NCBI GenBank assembly: GCA_035637115.1 | Contig: DASPXV010000245.1 | Span: forward strand, 1-63,706 | Source: JAICSD01 sp035637115 | GTDB lineage: Bacteria; Acidobacteriota; Vicinamibacteria; Vicinamibacterales; 2-12-FULL-66-21 | Direction of reading: 5' to 3' | Length of the DNA stretch: 63,706 nucleotides | In this document: piece by piece, positions 1-7,368 of the stretch | Numbering within the stretch: position 1 is the stretch's first letter | How the letters are laid out: each line of letters begins with the position of its first letter | Translations under genes and position numbers: made by a program | The notes under the pieces: generated by a model | Seen by the model: the letters and a program-made list of their open reading frames with translations, nothing else | The model's database searches: none | Told to the model about the DNA's origin: nothing

Positions 1-1
1 T

Positions 2-121
2 GGCCTGATCGTCGTTCCCCAACATCTTCCGCTCCGCGAGGCTGCCGACGACCTGATTCTGATTTGGACGGCCACGGAGGCGAACGAATGGGTCGATCGA
101 ATCGTATTCTTGCCGATTTGA
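2..121 (+). CDS. DUF5615 PIN-like protein, C-terminal fragment
   Basis: An open frame enters from the left edge and stops with TGA at 119-121, giving 39 residues. They contain the segments GLIVVPQHLPLREAADDLIL and EANEWVDRIVFLP. This resembles the C-terminal end of DUF5615 PIN-like proteins (a Gly-Ile/Leu-Val strand, a helix, then a W/V-x-R-hydrophobic terminal strand). Such proteins are usually encoded beside a DUF433 antitoxin-like gene, which would lie off the left edge. The start and catalytic acids are outside the window, so function rests on a short tail. It ends 39 bp before the stop of a convergent antitoxin-like gene. Confidence 0.5.
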   Translation, partial: GLIVVPQHLPLREAADDLILIWTATEANEWVDRIVFLPI

Positions 122-159
122 TTTCGAACGAGACCGATCAACTCAGAGCAGCTGACAAC

Positions 160-405
160 TCAACGCGGAAGGCCATGCTCCCCCGCGAATTCGTCGAGCA
201 ACTCCTCGGCGGGCTTCGTGCGGCCAGCTTTCACGTCCTCGACGCCTTGCTGGACCGCCTGGACGGCCTCCTGATAGTCCTGACGCTCCCATTCGAGATA
301 TTCGGCCAACGCTTCGTCGAGGGCATCGGCGGGCGTCTTGCCACGTCGACGTGCAAACTCCTCGAGCTCGGCGAGCCTCTCGGACGTGATCGGCAGCGTC
401 TGCAT
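160..405 (-). CDS. Antitoxin-like protein (orphan)
   Basis: 81 residues beginning MQTLPITSERLAELEEFARR. The body is helical and charged and carries the segment LEWERQDYQEAVQAVQQGVE followed by a KAGRTKPAEELLDEF tail. This layout is common in small type II antitoxins encoded next to ParE/RelE toxins in acidobacteria and cyanobacteria. ATG at 405 is preferred over the longer upstream frame because the extra N-terminus is low-complexity and Arg-rich. No toxin follows on the same strand: the next 120 bp belong to the convergent DUF5615-like gene. It is therefore an orphan antitoxin or a relic in the integrated element. The family assignment is from sequence style only. Confidence 0.6.
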   Translation of the reverse strand: MQTLPITSERLAELEEFARRRGKTPADALDEALAEYLEWERQDYQEAVQAVQQGVEDVKAGRTKPAEELLDEFAGEHGLPR

Positions 406-908
406 ACTTCGAAGGTAGAGCTTCCCTGATCCCGATGTCAACGCCGCGACGTGGCTCCCATCCGGCCAGTTGAGGTTGACGCGGTTTTCGCGCGGTCCTA
501 TCCTGCTCGTATTGGCCGGTGCTCTGAGAGCACCTCTCCGCCGCCGCCCGCGTGCGGAGCGCGTTTGACTGACGGACCAGGCCATCAGCCGGACGCATCA
601 CGAAGTTCCGGGGCACCCGCCGCGCGTCGCGCAGCGAAGTAGCTCACGGAAGCGACGACAAGAGCGGCGCTCGATTCGGGACCTTCGGTCACGAACATTC
701 GCCGGGTTTCGTGTGGGACAGAGGTGATCGCCGAGATCGCCGCCCACGCCGTGCGCGCATGTGCGCACGGCTCGATGCCGGTGCTACGCCCGCATCCGCG
801 CCCATGACTAGCACCGCGCCGGCCACATCGCCGGCGCGCCTCGACGCGTAATCCCCATCACAACTTGTTTCGAGGTCCGCGACGCGCGGACCGACGCGGG
901 AGGGCCGT
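406..908. other. Gene-free stretch with two perfect inverted repeats
   Basis: No convincing reading frame is seen here. Two perfect hairpin-type repeats lie upstream of the excisionase-like gene: 749-770 (8-bp arms CCGTGCGC/GCGCACGG, 6-nt loop) and 815-838 (9-bp arms CGCGCCGGC/GCCGGCGCG, 6-nt loop). They could be binding sites or transcript structures of the integrated element. This is inference only. Confidence 0.5.
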
Positions 909-1121
909 ATGAAGACCTGGTTCACCGTGACTGAGGGCGCCGAGTACGCCGGCGTCAGCCGCGACACCATCTACACCGCGTGCGAGCGGCGCGAGCTGCA
1001 CCATGCGCGAATCGGCGGCCGGCGATCGATTCGACTCAAGCCTGAATGGATCGACGCGTGGCTGGAAAGACACGCACGGAATGCGGAGCCCTTGCGGCGT
1101 CAAACAGAATTCGAAGCCTGA
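909..1121 (+). CDS. Excisionase-like helix-turn-helix protein
   Basis: 70 residues, MKTWFTVTEGAEYAGVSRDT..., a MerR-like winged helix of the HTH_17/excisionase type. The elements are the first helix (EGAEYAGVS), the recognition helix (RDTIYTACERRELHHARIGG) and the wing with the typical SIRLKPEWIDAWL ending. A good Shine-Dalgarno (GGGAGGG, 5 nt before ATG) sets the start. It lies 40 bp before the integrase gene in the same direction. That arrangement is typical of a recombination directionality factor or element repressor that controls integrase action or excision. Use of a Shine-Dalgarno leader contrasts with the leaderless starts of many chromosomal genes in the window. Confidence 0.8.
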   Translation: MKTWFTVTEGAEYAGVSRDTIYTACERRELHHARIGGRRSIRLKPEWIDAWLERHARNAEPLRRQTEFEA

Positions 1122-1161
1122 CGATCTATCGTGGTGAGCAACAGAAAGGAGTACGAGAATC

Positions 1162-2511
1162 ATGGGTCTTTACAAGATCTGCGAGCACAAAGGACGCCCT
1201 CGAGATCGATGCGACCACGCCTGGTGGGGCAGCTTCCGCGGCCGGCGGGTGAGCCTGGCCAAGTGGACGAACCGCGAGATCAAAAGCAAGGCCGAAGCTG
1301 ACAAGGCTCTCGACGACTTGAGAGCCGCAGTCCGGGCAGGCACGTTCGACGAACGTGGCCTTGAACCGCCCGTCGAGAAATCACCGCTGACGTTCAGCAC
1401 GTTCGCTGACGTATATAAGCAGCGGCACGTTCTTGCCAAGGCGTTGGCCCTGGCGGACACGATCGACTACCGGCTCAAGCCGCTGATCGAACGTTTCGGT
1501 GACCGCCTGCTTGCAGACATCAAGACGGCGGACATCGAAGATTTTGTCGCCGACTTGAAGAAGCCGCGTGTCGTGAACAGCATCGACGGGCGGACGCTGA
1601 CTCCGGCCTCAATCAACCGAACGCTCGGGCTGCTCCGGCACATGCTGAACTGGGCCGTGGGACGTGAGTACGTGGATCGGACGCCATTCCGGCGCGGCAC
1701 CGAAGTCCTCGTCCGACTCGAACGCGAGGACAACAAGCGGCGGCGGCGAGTGTCCGAGGAAGAGGAAGCCGCGCTGCTGACAGTTGCCGCACCGCACTTG
1801 CGGTCGATGATCATCGCCGCGCTGGACACTGGGATGCGACGGGGTGAAATGCTGGCGCTCCGGTTCGGCGACATCGACTGGAAGCGACGGGTCATCGTGC
1901 TGCGCGGCGAGACGACGAAGAGTCGTCGGACGCGCGTCGTGCCGATTGGAACATCCCGGCTGCTCGCGGTACTGGAGTGGCTGCGGCTCGACAGTGCTGG
2001 CGAGCGCAAGGGCGACGAAGTCCCGGTCTTCAGCAACGAAGTCGGCGAGCCTCTGAAAACGTTCAAGAAGGCCTGGCAAGTGGCCGTCCTGAAGGCTCAC
2101 GGCATCAGTCCCGAATGGCGCAAGGGCAGCTACAAGGACCTCACGCCGGACGGTCAACAGCGCCTAAGGGAAATCAATCTGCACTGGCACGACCTGAGGC
2201 ATGAGTACGCATCACGGCTGGTCGAGCGGAACGTTCCGCTTGCTCAGGTCCGCGATCTCCTCGGTCACGCGTCGATCGTCACGACCGAGCGCTACGACAA
2301 CCAGCGGCTTGAAGCGCTTCAGGCTGCGGTCGCACGGCTCGAAGCCGGCAAGTCATTCGACGCCATCACTGATGCCACGGAGAACCTGTCCCGCCGAAGC
2401 AGCATGGTTCCCGCTGCGAAGGCGGAAGTTTCAAGAATCTTTCAAGTTTCAACCGAACAGAGTCTCGCCGAAGGCTCTGGTGGCTCGAAAGAAATCTCCA
2501 GAAATAACTGA
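1162..2511 (+). CDS. Tyrosine-type site-specific integrase
   Basis: A 449-residue phage/island integrase. The N-terminus has a CxH-x7-CxH cluster (C7, H9, C17, H19) followed by AWWGSF, seen in arm-binding domains of many island integrases. A SAM-like core-binding domain spans about 70-190. The catalytic domain shows the full set: R226 (in TGMRRGE), K253 (TTKSRR), H343 and R346 (HDLRHEYAS), H369 (LLGHAS) and nucleophile Y378 (TTERYD). The SD AAGGAG lies 10 nt upstream. The gene ends 20 bp from the CCA end of tRNA-Glu and points at it, the standard position of an integrase beside its attachment site. The 70-residue tail after Tyr is low-complexity. Confidence 0.95.
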   Translation: MGLYKICEHKGRPRDRCDHAWWGSFRGRRVSLAKWTNREIKSKAEADKALDDLRAAVRAGTFDERGLEPPVEKSPLTFSTFADVYKQRHVLAKALALADTIDYRLKPLIERFGDRLLADIKTADIEDFVADLKKPRVVNSIDGRTLTPASINRTLGLLRHMLNWAVGREYVDRTPFRRGTEVLVRLEREDNKRRRRVSEEEEAALLTVAAPHLRSMIIAALDTGMRRGEMLALRFGDIDWKRRVIVLRGETTKSRRTRVVPIGTSRLLAVLEWLRLDSAGERKGDEVPVFSNEVGEPLKTFKKAWQVAVLKAHGISPEWRKGSYKDLTPDGQQRLREINLHWHDLRHEYASRLVERNVPLAQVRDLLGHASIVTTERYDNQRLEALQAAVARLEAGKSFDAITDATENLSRRSSMVPAAKAEVSRIFQVSTEQSLAEGSGGSKEISRNN

Positions 2512-2531
2512 AACCCTTCGGGTTGGAAGAA

Positions 2532-2606
2532 TGGTACCGCTACGGGGATTCGAACCCCGGTCCCGTGGCTGAGAACCACGTGTCCTGACCCCTAGACGAT
2601 AGCGGC
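2532..2606 (-). tRNA. tRNA-Glu (anticodon CTC)
   Basis: A 75-nt cloverleaf including an encoded CCA. The acceptor stem is GCCGCTA/TAGCGGT (G-U closing pair). The anticodon stem CGTGG/CCACG has the loop TTCTCAG, giving anticodon CTC. The T arm is CGGGG-TTCGAAT-CCCCG. Its 3' end faces the integrase gene, so it is the likely attachment site of the element to the left. The other att copy must lie off the left edge; no second copy of the T-arm/acceptor sequence was seen in 1-2500. Confidence 0.95.
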
Positions 2607-2627
2607 ACGGGCCGACAGGAACTTTTA

Positions 2628-2656
2628 ATTCTACTGCCTGATTCTAAGACGGTCAA
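2628..2656 (-). promoter_or_regulatory. Sigma70-type promoter of tRNA-Glu
   Basis: On the minus strand TTGACC (2656-2651), a 17-nt spacer, and TAGAAT (2633-2628) lie 21 nt upstream of the tRNA 5' end. Both boxes and the spacing fit the consensus. Confidence 0.8.
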
Positions 2657-2909
2657 CATGTCGTGCTAAGGGGTAGTGGGTCTCTGAAGCCAGGACCGGT
2701 GTATCCATTCGGACCGTCAGAGGCCTATTGGGGTCAAAGTCCCGCCGCAATGTTTATCGGGCTCGGCTTGGGTGCTCCGTGATCGGATGGCTGTTCTTCC
2801 GCTTGCCGGACCAGAAGTCAGCCGGTAGATCCCCGCCCCGTCATCGCTGAAACTTGATCACTACCTGCTAAGGGCTTCGCGAGGCCCCATCTCCGATGCC
2901 CGACTCCGA
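2657..2909. other. Intergenic stretch, nothing recognised
   Basis: The region between the tRNA promoter and the M23 peptidase promoter. No reading frame, RNA motif or repeat is recognised. It may include residual element or flank sequence. Confidence 0.5.
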
Positions 2910-2915
2910 TATCAT
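2910..2915 (+). promoter_or_regulatory. -10 box, leaderless start of M23 peptidase
   Basis: TATCAT ends exactly 6 nt before the ATG at 2922, so transcription should begin at or next to the start codon. No good -35 box is visible. Confidence 0.55.
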
Positions 2916-2921
2916 TTGAGG

Positions 2922-4295
2922 ATGCGTTATCTGGCCGGCCTGGTCCTCATTGTCGCCCTCTTCGTCGGGGGAGCTTACGTTTACGCCGGGAGGATGCCCG
3001 GCCCGTCGATCGAAATCACAAAACCCGTAAAGTTCGTCGGGCAGTCGACGACGGTCGAGGTGACGATTCGAGCACCGAAGGCCAGGGTGTCGGACTACAC
3101 GATCGCGTTCGAGCAGAACGGCAAGCAGACGCCGATCGCGTCGATGTCGACCGCTGGAAGCGACGTCAAGGCTGAGGGTCCGGACACGATCCGCATCACG
3201 AAGACGTTCGGGCGCGACGTGATTCCCGATCTGAAGACCGGTCCCGCGCGCATCGTCGTCACCGCCGTGCGTCCGGTGCTCTACGACCTGCGCAAGACGA
3301 CCTCCACCGTGTCACGCGACGTGCAGGTGCGGCTCGAGCGGCCGCAGATCGCGGTCCTTTCGACGAAGCACTACATCAACCTCGGTGGTTCGGAGATGGT
3401 CGTCTATCGCGCGATGCCCGCGGACGTCGAGTCCGGCGTGCAGGTCGGCGACCTGAAGTACCCGGGCTACCCGGCGAGCGGCGCGAAGATCGAAGGGGTG
3501 CACATTGCGGATCCCGCGGTGAAGGTCGCGTTCATCGCGCTCCGCTGGGACCAGGACGTCAACACGCCGATGTACGCGTACGCGCGCGACGAGGCGGGTA
3601 ACTCGGCGCGGGCGGATTTCGATCGCCTGACATTCCCGAAGCCTTTCAAAAAGAGTCGCATCGAGCTGACCGATGCCTTCATCGATCGCGTCGTCCCCTC
3701 GATCCTGGACACGACGACCGAAGTGAACCCGCAGGGATCGAATCTGGACAAGTTCCTCGTGCTCAACGGCGAGCTGCGGCGAAAAAACACCGACAAGATT
3801 GCGAGCTACGCCGCACAGACCTCGCCGGAGATTCTCTGGGGCGGCGCCGTGTTCCATCCGTTCACCAACACCGCGGTCGAGGCGGCATTCGCGGACCAGC
3901 GCACGTACTTCTACGGCGGGAAGGAAGTCGATCGGCAAACACATCTTGGCTTCGACCTCGCCCGCATCGTGAACTCTCCGATCGTCGCCGCGAACCGTGG
4001 CAAGGTGCTGCACGCGTCTCCGCTCGGCATCTACGGCAACTGCGTGATCCTGGACCATGGAATGGGCGTGCAGTCGCTCTATGCGCACCTCTCGACAATC
4101 GGGGTGAAAGTCGGCGACATGGTCGAAAAGGAACAGGAGATGGGCAAGAGCGGCATGACGGGACTGGCTGGCGGCGACCACCTTCATTTCACGATGCTCG
4201 TGAACGGCCAGATGGTGAACCCCGTCGAATGGTGGGACGCGCACTGGATCCAGGACCGGATCGTCCGCAAGCTGCGCGAGGCATCTGGTTCGTGA
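2922..4295 (+). CDS. M23 family metallopeptidase (LytM-type)
   Basis: 457 residues. An N-terminal membrane anchor or signal peptide (about 3-23, LAGLVLIVALFVGGAYVYAG) is followed by a beta-rich extracytoplasmic region (30-300). A C-terminal M23 domain (about 320-440) carries the zinc motifs HLGFD (H about 341, HxxxD) and HLHFTM (H about 420), plus YGNCVILDHG and SLYAHLS. M23 enzymes cleave peptidoglycan cross-bridge peptides in the periplasm; the intact ligands suggest an active enzyme. ATG 2922 is chosen over an upstream TTG because of the signal peptide and the -10 box 6 nt before it. It lies 15 bp upstream of the cupredoxin lipoprotein, so the two may be co-transcribed. Confidence 0.92.
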   Translation: MRYLAGLVLIVALFVGGAYVYAGRMPGPSIEITKPVKFVGQSTTVEVTIRAPKARVSDYTIAFEQNGKQTPIASMSTAGSDVKAEGPDTIRITKTFGRDVIPDLKTGPARIVVTAVRPVLYDLRKTTSTVSRDVQVRLERPQIAVLSTKHYINLGGSEMVVYRAMPADVESGVQVGDLKYPGYPASGAKIEGVHIADPAVKVAFIALRWDQDVNTPMYAYARDEAGNSARADFDRLTFPKPFKKSRIELTDAFIDRVVPSILDTTTEVNPQGSNLDKFLVLNGELRRKNTDKIASYAAQTSPEILWGGAVFHPFTNTAVEAAFADQRTYFYGGKEVDRQTHLGFDLARIVNSPIVAANRGKVLHASPLGIYGNCVILDHGMGVQSLYAHLSTIGVKVGDMVEKEQEMGKSGMTGLAGGDHLHFTMLVNGQMVNPVEWWDAHWIQDRIVRKLREASGS

Positions 4296-4310
4296 TAAAC
4301 ATGGAAGGTT

Positions 4311-5084
4311 ATGTCACGCATTTATAAAGCGTTAGCGTGCGGTGCGTTTCTGGCGGGGCTCGCCGCGTGCGGTGGATCCGACAGCAGCAAGTCCGCCAAT
4401 CCTTCCTCGCCCGCCGCCGCGCCCGACGCGAAGAAAGTGGATTCGTCGACGGCCGCAAACATCACCGGCAAGGTCCTGCTCGAAGGTAAGGCGCCCGAGA
4501 ACCCTGTGATCAGGATGACGTCCGATCCGGCGTGCGGCACCGGAGAGGCGCGGGCCGAATCGTACGTCGTGGACGACGGCGCGCTGCAGAACGTGTTCGT
4601 GTACATCAAGGACGGACTCGGGAACAAGTACATCTTCGACACGCCGACGGAGCCGGTGAAGATCGATCAGAAGGGATGCCACTACACTCCGCACGTGCTC
4701 GGCGTGCGCGTGACGCAGCCGCTCGAGATCATCAACAGCGACAACACGATGCACAACGTGCACGGCATGCCGGAGACGAATCGCGAATTCAATTTCGGTC
4801 AGGTCGTCGCGGGCCTGAAGAACACCGTCACGTTCACGACTCCCGAGGTCATGATCCCATTCAAGTGCGACGTGCACGGCTGGATGTACGCCTACGTCGG
4901 GGCCGTGAGCCATCCGTACTTCGCGGTGTCCGGCGCCGGCGGCAAGTTCGAGCTGAAGACGATTCCTCCCGGCACCTACACGATCGAAGCCTGGCACGAA
5001 AAGCTCGGCCGGCAGACGCAGACGGTCACGCTCGGCGAGAAGGATAAGAAGGACATTACGTTCACGTTCAAGGTCCAGGGGTGA
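4311..5084 (+). CDS. Cupredoxin-like lipoprotein with carboxypeptidase-regulatory fold
   Basis: 257 residues. A type II signal peptide with lipobox LAAC (C about 20) is followed by a Ser/Ala-rich linker. The core, about 45-190, has type-1 copper-site spacing: a His in NTMHNVHG and the cluster C-x2-H-x2-M (CDVHGWM). The C-terminal part (SGAGGKFELKTIPPGTYTIE) resembles a carboxypeptidase-regulatory-like beta sandwich. It probably sits in the cell envelope and carries electrons or copper. Its stop overlaps the GTG start of heme A synthase by 4 bases, which ties it to cytochrome oxidase assembly. A role in copper supply or electron donation to the oxidase is inferred from this context. Confidence 0.85.
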   Translation: MSRIYKALACGAFLAGLAACGGSDSSKSANPSSPAAAPDAKKVDSSTAANITGKVLLEGKAPENPVIRMTSDPACGTGEARAESYVVDDGALQNVFVYIKDGLGNKYIFDTPTEPVKIDQKGCHYTPHVLGVRVTQPLEIINSDNTMHNVHGMPETNREFNFGQVVAGLKNTVTFTTPEVMIPFKCDVHGWMYAYVGAVSHPYFAVSGAGGKFELKTIPPGTYTIEAWHEKLGRQTQTVTLGEKDKKDITFTFKVQG

Positions 5085-6046
5085 ACTGGCACCACCGTTA
5101 CGCGCAGCTCGTGATGGCCTGCACCGTCGTCCTGATCGCGGCGGGCGGGATGGTGACGAGCACAGGCTCGGGCCTCTCGGTGCCGGACTGGCCGACGACG
5201 TACGGCTGGAACATGTTCACGTTCCCGATGAGCAAGTGGATCGGCGGAGTCCGCTACGAACACAGTCACCGTTTGATTGCGAGCACCGTCGGATTGCTCA
5301 CGGTGATCCTCGCCATCTGGACGTGGCGGGTCGAGCCGCGACGCTGGGTGCGCTGGCTTGGATTCGCGGCGCTGGGCGCCGTCATTCTGCAGGGCATTCT
5401 CGGCGGCGTCACGGTTCTCTTCTTCCTGCCGCCGGCGATTTCGATCGGGCACGCGGGGCTCGCGCAGCTGTTCTTCTGCCTCACCGTCACGATCGCGCTC
5501 GCGACGTCGCCTGGCTGGAAGAACACGGTGGATCCCGTTGATGACCCGATGCTGAGGCGCCTCGCCTCGGCGACGACGGCATTCGTCTACGTGCAGATCA
5601 TCCTGGGCGCGACGATGCGGCATAATGACGCGGGACTGGCGATTCCCGACTTCCCGCTCGCGTTCGGCCACATTATTCCGCCCGTATGGAATGCCGGCGT
5701 CGCGATCCATTTCGCGCACCGCGTCGGCGCGCTCGTCGCCTCGATCGCGATACTCGCGACGGCCGCGCACGTCTTCTACCATCACCGCATGCGCCGCGAT
5801 CTGACACGCCCGTCGCTCGCGCTGCTGCTCCTCGTCTGTGTGCAGGTCACCCTGGGCGCATTCGTCGTGTGGTCCGGCAAGAATCCGCTGATCAACACGG
5901 CGCACGTCGTGAACGGCGCGCTGGTGCTCGGGACCTCACTGCTTTTGACGCTGCGCAGCTACCGTCTCGGCTTCGAACGCTTCGTGCAGCCGATCGTCCA
6001 GCGAACGCGCGGACCCGCTCCACGACTGGAGGGAGCAAGGCCGTGA
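5081..6046 (+). CDS. ctaA: Heme A synthase (COX15/CtaA family)
   Basis: 321 residues with 8 predicted membrane helices. It converts heme O to heme A for aa3/caa3-type cytochrome oxidases. The heme-ligating histidines appear in the expected helices: EHSHRLIAS, GHAGLAQLF, HFAHRVGAL and NTAHVVNGAL. The N-terminal segment GGMVTSTGSGLSVPDWPTTYG is characteristic of the family. The start is GTG within a GTGA overlap with the cupredoxin gene, and the 3' end overlaps ctaB in the same way, so the three are translationally coupled. The membrane-embedded enzyme works directly after CtaB. Confidence 0.94.
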   Translation: MNWHHRYAQLVMACTVVLIAAGGMVTSTGSGLSVPDWPTTYGWNMFTFPMSKWIGGVRYEHSHRLIASTVGLLTVILAIWTWRVEPRRWVRWLGFAALGAVILQGILGGVTVLFFLPPAISIGHAGLAQLFFCLTVTIALATSPGWKNTVDPVDDPMLRRLASATTAFVYVQIILGATMRHNDAGLAIPDFPLAFGHIIPPVWNAGVAIHFAHRVGALVASIAILATAAHVFYHHRMRRDLTRPSLALLLLVCVQVTLGAFVVWSGKNPLINTAHVVNGALVLGTSLLLTLRSYRLGFERFVQPIVQRTRGPAPRLEGARP

Positions 6047-6930
6047 GGTCCGGCGCGGTCGCGTTGACCGGATCCGCCGCGCGCAGCCGCGACTTCGTCG
6101 CGCTCGCGAAGCCACGGCTGAACCTGCTGGTCGTCACGTCGACGCTCGTCGGCTACGCGATGGCCCCCGGCGAGCCGCTCGGCTTCGTGCGCGTTATCGG
6201 AATGCTCCTCGGCACGGGTCTCGTGGCGGGCGGGGCGTCCGCGTTCAACCAGGTAATCGAACGGGACCTCGATGCGCTCATGCGGCGCACCCGCACCCGG
6301 CCGATGCCGGATCAACGGCTGCAGCCGATCGAGGGGGTGCTCTTCGGCACTGCGATGACGCTCGCCGGCATTCTGATGATCGTGGCCGCGTCGAACCTGC
6401 TCGCTGCCGCAGTCGCGCTCGCAACGCTCCTCATTTATGCGCTCGTTTACACGCCGCTGAAGCGCAGGACTTCGTTCGGCACCGTGATCGGTGCGATTCC
6501 CGGTGCGCTGCCGCCGATCATCGGCTGGGCCGCCGTGCAGGGGTCGGTCACGGTCGAGGCCTGGGCGCTCTTCGGGATCATGTTTCTCTGGCAGCTCCCG
6601 CACTTTCTCGCGATCGCATGGATGTATCGCGACGACTACGCGCGCGCGGGGTTCCCGATGCTAGCGGTAATCGAACCCGATGGCCGCAGCACGGGACGGC
6701 AGGCCGTCGTTTACGCCGCGGCCCTCGTACCGCTCAGCCTCGCGCCGACATTGATGCGAATGACGGGAGACATTTACTTCGCCGGCGCGCTGGTGCTTGG
6801 CATTGCATTCGTCTGGCTCACCGTGACGTTCGCGCGTACGCGCTCGGTGCAGGACGCGCGGCGCGTATTCTTCGGATCGATCATCTACCTGCCGCTGCTC
6901 TGGATCCTGATGATCGCGAACAAGCTCTGA
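6043..6930 (+). CDS. ctaB: Protoheme IX farnesyltransferase (heme O synthase)
   Basis: 295 residues from GTG 6043, which overlaps the ctaA stop by 4 bases; the open frame runs further upstream but inside ctaA. It is a UbiA-superfamily prenyltransferase with about 9 membrane helices. The first Asp-rich motif is NQVIERDLDALMRRTRTRP; the second region is about YRDDYARAGFPML, with the usual IGWAAVQG and FLWQLPHFLAIAW segments. It adds a farnesyl group to protoheme to make heme O, which CtaA then oxidises. Length and motifs match the family fully. Confidence 0.94.
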   Translation: MRSGAVALTGSAARSRDFVALAKPRLNLLVVTSTLVGYAMAPGEPLGFVRVIGMLLGTGLVAGGASAFNQVIERDLDALMRRTRTRPMPDQRLQPIEGVLFGTAMTLAGILMIVAASNLLAAAVALATLLIYALVYTPLKRRTSFGTVIGAIPGALPPIIGWAAVQGSVTVEAWALFGIMFLWQLPHFLAIAWMYRDDYARAGFPMLAVIEPDGRSTGRQAVVYAAALVPLSLAPTLMRMTGDIYFAGALVLGIAFVWLTVTFARTRSVQDARRVFFGSIIYLPLLWILMIANKL

Positions 6931-6931
6931 C

Positions 6932-7345
6932 GTGACGCTCTCGGATCTTCCCGCGCTCAACGCCACACTCAACGCCACATCGGCGGTTCTCCTCGCGACC
7001 GGGTGGATCCTCATCAAGCGCGGGAGCTGGATGGCGCATCGGAACGTAATGATCGCTGCCTTCTGCACGTCGGTTCTGTTCCTGACCTCCTATCTCGTCT
7101 ACCACGCGCAGGTTGGATCGGTCCGCTTCACGAAGCAGGGCCCGATTCGCACTGTCTACTTCTCCATCCTGCTGACGCACACGGTGCTGGCCGTCACGAT
7201 CGTGCCGATGGTGCTCGTGACACTGTCACGCGGACTGGCCGCCAAATACGATCGACATCGGAGGATCGCGCGCTGGACGATGCCGCTGTGGATGTACGTT
7301 TCCGTCACCGGCGTCGTCGTCTACCTGATGCTCTACCGCCTCTAG
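6932..7345 (+). CDS. DUF420 membrane protein (YozB/CtaM-like)
   Basis: 137 residues, four predicted membrane helices, starting with GTG one base after the ctaB stop region. Characteristic DUF420 features are RGSWMAHRNVMIAAF near the first loop and LTHTVLAVTIVPMV with the conserved His. The family is found in heme A/cytochrome oxidase operons, and its staphylococcal member (CtaM) is needed for maturation of the heme-A oxidase. Position directly after ctaA-ctaB supports the same role here. Confidence 0.85.
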   Translation: MTLSDLPALNATLNATSAVLLATGWILIKRGSWMAHRNVMIAAFCTSVLFLTSYLVYHAQVGSVRFTKQGPIRTVYFSILLTHTVLAVTIVPMVLVTLSRGLAAKYDRHRRIARWTMPLWMYVSVTGVVVYLMLYRL

Positions 7346-7357
7346 CGCGCGGCACGG

Positions 7358-7363
7358 CATAAT
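7358..7363 (+). promoter_or_regulatory. -10 box of diguanylate cyclase gene
   Basis: CATAAT ends 5 nt before the GTG at 7369, compatible with a leaderless transcript. It lies just after the DUF420 stop, so the gene probably has its own promoter. Confidence 0.45.
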
Positions 7364-7368
7364 GCGCC

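Noticed and set aside
689..970. Minus-strand gene in the gap before the excisionase-like gene
   Set aside because: Overlaps the excisionase start, low-complexity Arg/Ala composition, no SD or domain.
3312..4244. Antisense frame opposite the M23 peptidase
   Set aside because: No family features; the sense frame has intact zinc motifs.
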